From: Heterocephalus glaber | Taxonomy: Eukaryota; Chordata; Mammalia; Rodentia; Bathyergidae | DNA: 64,000 nt | Assembly: GCF_000247695.1 (NCBI RefSeq) | Contig: NW_004624784.1 | Location: 6,851,144-6,915,143, forward strand | Direction of reading: 5' to 3' | Shown: one piece after another, positions 62,525 through 64,000 of the stretch | How positions within the stretch are numbered: position 1 is the first letter of the stretch | How the letters are laid out: each line of letters begins with the position of its first letter | Program-made: the position numbers and the translations under genes | Notes under the pieces: model-generated | The model's input: only the letters and a program-made list of their open reading frames with translations | What the model was told of the DNA's origin: nothing | Database searches by the model: none

Positions 62525-62534
62525 AAAGTTAAAT

Positions 62535-62685
62535 TTAAGTAGGTTGTGGTGCTACACACCTGTAATCCCAGCACTCACGGAGGCTGAGGCAGGAGGTTCG
62601 CCATGAGTTCAAGACCAGCCTAGGCTACACAGTGAGATCCTGAACTACATAGTGAGACCCTGTCTCAAAAAAAAAAAAAAAAAGT
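62535..62685 (+). mobile_element. B1 SINE
   Basis: gtggtgctacacacctgtaa, caagaccagcctaggctaca, an internal near-repeat of actacatagtgaga, then A18. Confidence 0.93.
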
Positions 62686-62736
62686 TAATTTAGACTCGAT
62701 AGGAGATGTAACGAGTTTTTTAAAGCTAAGAGAAAG

Positions 62737-62819
62737 GGCCAGGGATTTAGCTCAGTGGTTCCGCTGCCTGCCATCTAAGCACAAGGTCCTGAGTTCGATT
62801 CCCTGTACCGAAAAAAAAA
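62737..62819 (+). mobile_element. ID-type SINE, young
   Basis: ggccagggatttagctcagt to gattccctgtacc. TSD aaagctaagagaaag (62722-62736) and aaagctaatagaaag (62820-62834). Confidence 0.92.
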
Positions 62820-63268
62820 AAAGCTAATAGAAAGCTGTCAAGAAGATCCTGTAGAGGACAATGTGGTCATTTACCCACCAGCAAATAAAAACTTAGCACC
62901 AACTTGCTTCTTTTCCATTAAAAATGTTTAGGGTGAGACAAGACGTTAAATGTCTTCAGTAAATAAATGTGACTCCCTTAACATCTAATCATTCCCTATA
63001 AAGCCACTTATCTAAGATATCATAAATCTAGATCACAAAGGTCTAAGCTATTATCCTCTCACAATTGGTTGCTATATGCATCCAGGAATAAAAACACACC
63101 TGGTGTTACATCATTTTACAGGTCCAGAAAGTCTCAAAATGTGGGTTTAGATAACAAATCAAGGGTGGCAGGTAGTAACATCTTATTCTACTTCTTTCTC
63201 CAAGCAGACCCAACCCTTAAGGATTTGCAGCAACAGGTAGGTATCCAAGCCACAGCCCTGACCCTAGA

Positions 63269-63347
63269 TAGTGGTAGCGAACCTATGGCACATGTGCTGC
63301 CATGGGCTGTTTGTATTATGAAAGCTCTAAAAGATTTGCTATCACTG
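63269..63347. mobile_element. hAT-type MITE (about 79 bp)
   Basis: The ends are imperfect inverted repeats: agtggtagcgaacctatggc at the left, and agtgatagcaaatctttt as the reverse complement of the right end, the start typical of some Charlie-like hAT MITEs. Flanks ccctaga and cctagac suggest a degraded 8-bp TSD. Confidence 0.5.
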
Positions 63348-63583
63348 GCCTAGACTATAACAAGCCTCCAGACAGGAAATACCCAACTCTTTTCAATCCA
63401 TTGATGCTTCTTGGCAATGACACTGAGGAAAACAGCAAAGAGCATAAACAAGCAACAGTACAATTTCTTACCAGGCTTAAAAATGGTCAAAATCTCTGAG
63501 AGTACCAACTCATTAAGATAACCCAGAAGCACTCTTTAAGAAGCAAGCTCAAGTCATCCATTTTACCAGAAAGAGATCCTTTC

Positions 63584-63642
63584 CTATCACACAGTCTTTT
63601 TTTTTTTTTTTTTTTTTGGTACAGGGGCTATCACACAGTCTT
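63584..63642 (-). mobile_element. ID-type SINE, tail-only insertion
   Basis: Between a perfect 15-bp TSD (ctatcacacagtctt, 63584-63598 and 63628-63642) lies only a T run of about 20 followed by ggtacagggg: the last 10 nt of the SINE plus its poly(A), i.e. an extreme 5' truncation. Confidence 0.85.
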
Positions 63643-64000
63643 TAAGCCCAAACCCCTGCCTGGCTCTTCCCTCTAAAATGGAACTATGACATTTGTGTTT
63701 TTCCTCTAACTGTTTTTTAATATATTTGAGATTCTTATCATCATAATGCCATTACCATAGAAAGGGATTCCCAATGTCAGAATAACCAGCAACCAAGCAC
63801 ACACATGCTTAAGACAAAGACCTTAACTGTACTGAACTCTTCTGGGCTAGATATTTACTATCTTCTTGGCTCCTCTCAATTCTGTCAGAAAAATGCAAAC
63901 TATTTCACAGTCCTGCCTGTTTTTTCTGCTTGTTTTGTCTGTCTCTCTCCCCTACCGCTCAAGGTCTGGCTGGTCTCTTAAGATTTCTTAAGTAACGCTA

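Larger units (their letters stand above)
61545..64000 (-). other. PPP2R1B: PPP2R1B intron (partial, to window edge)
   Basis: No further PPP2R1B exon was recognised here. It holds six young SINEs including a tail-only copy, a B1, an older ID and a hAT MITE. The sequence at 62830-63260 and 63650-64000 has nothing recognisable. Confidence 0.75.

Noticed and set aside
63069..63353. 94-aa ORF with TDPTLKDLQQQVG
   Set aside because: Considered as a further PPP2R1B or other exon, but it is on the opposite strand, lacks domain features and overlaps the hAT MITE.

Overview
This is a window of mammalian nuclear DNA from a rodent. The evidence is spliced vertebrate exons with GT-AG introns, 7SL-derived B1 SINEs, a very dense tRNA-Ala-derived ID-type SINE family, B1-dID composite SINEs, MIR, L1, MaLR and Tigger relics, and a 100-base run of N typical of a scaffold join. 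The young SINE differs from the ID consensus I know from mouse, rat and squirrel. A member of the mouse-related clade such as a beaver or kangaroo-rat relative is my best guess, but the species is not determined.

Two convergent genes occupy the window. From base 1 to at least 42921 (+ strand) lies the 3' two-thirds of SIK2 (salt-inducible kinase 2, QIK). Its last twelve coding exons (human-style exons 4-15) are present and in phase: 2805-2966, 21823-21947, 22371-22494, 23974-24194, 25957-26109, 32650-32814, 38113-38341, 39151-39435, 39570-39733, 40469-40579, 41531-41622 and 42294-42921. Exons 1-3 (start codon, glycine loop, ATP lysine) and the promoter lie upstream of the window. A long 3'UTR follows, probably to about 49.4 kb.

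On the minus strand from the right edge comes the 3' end of PPP2R1B (PP2A scaffold subunit A-beta): exons 61390-61544, 60888-61030, 60269-60360 and the short terminal coding exon 59817-59833. A separate alternative exon at 55973-56094 fits the frame of the same upstream exon and encodes the beginning of the long alternative C-terminus known for this gene.

Everything else is intron, UTR or intergenic DNA shaped by retroposition. About 40 copies of one young SINE family, many with perfect 10-18 bp target-site duplications (TSDs), lie in both orientations. An L1 relic at 5.5-9.5 kb (minus) carries a processed pseudogene fragment. There are DNA-transposon relics (a mariner with an internal deletion, MER2/Tigger, a hAT MITE). 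Three tiny 29-37 nt insertions consist only of the 5' end of a small RNA (two U2 snRNA, one ID RNA) between TSDs. A fresh 184-bp tandem duplication sits in the SIK2 3'UTR. I found no bacterial-type systems, CRISPR arrays, intact viral genes, or protein-coding genes other than these two.
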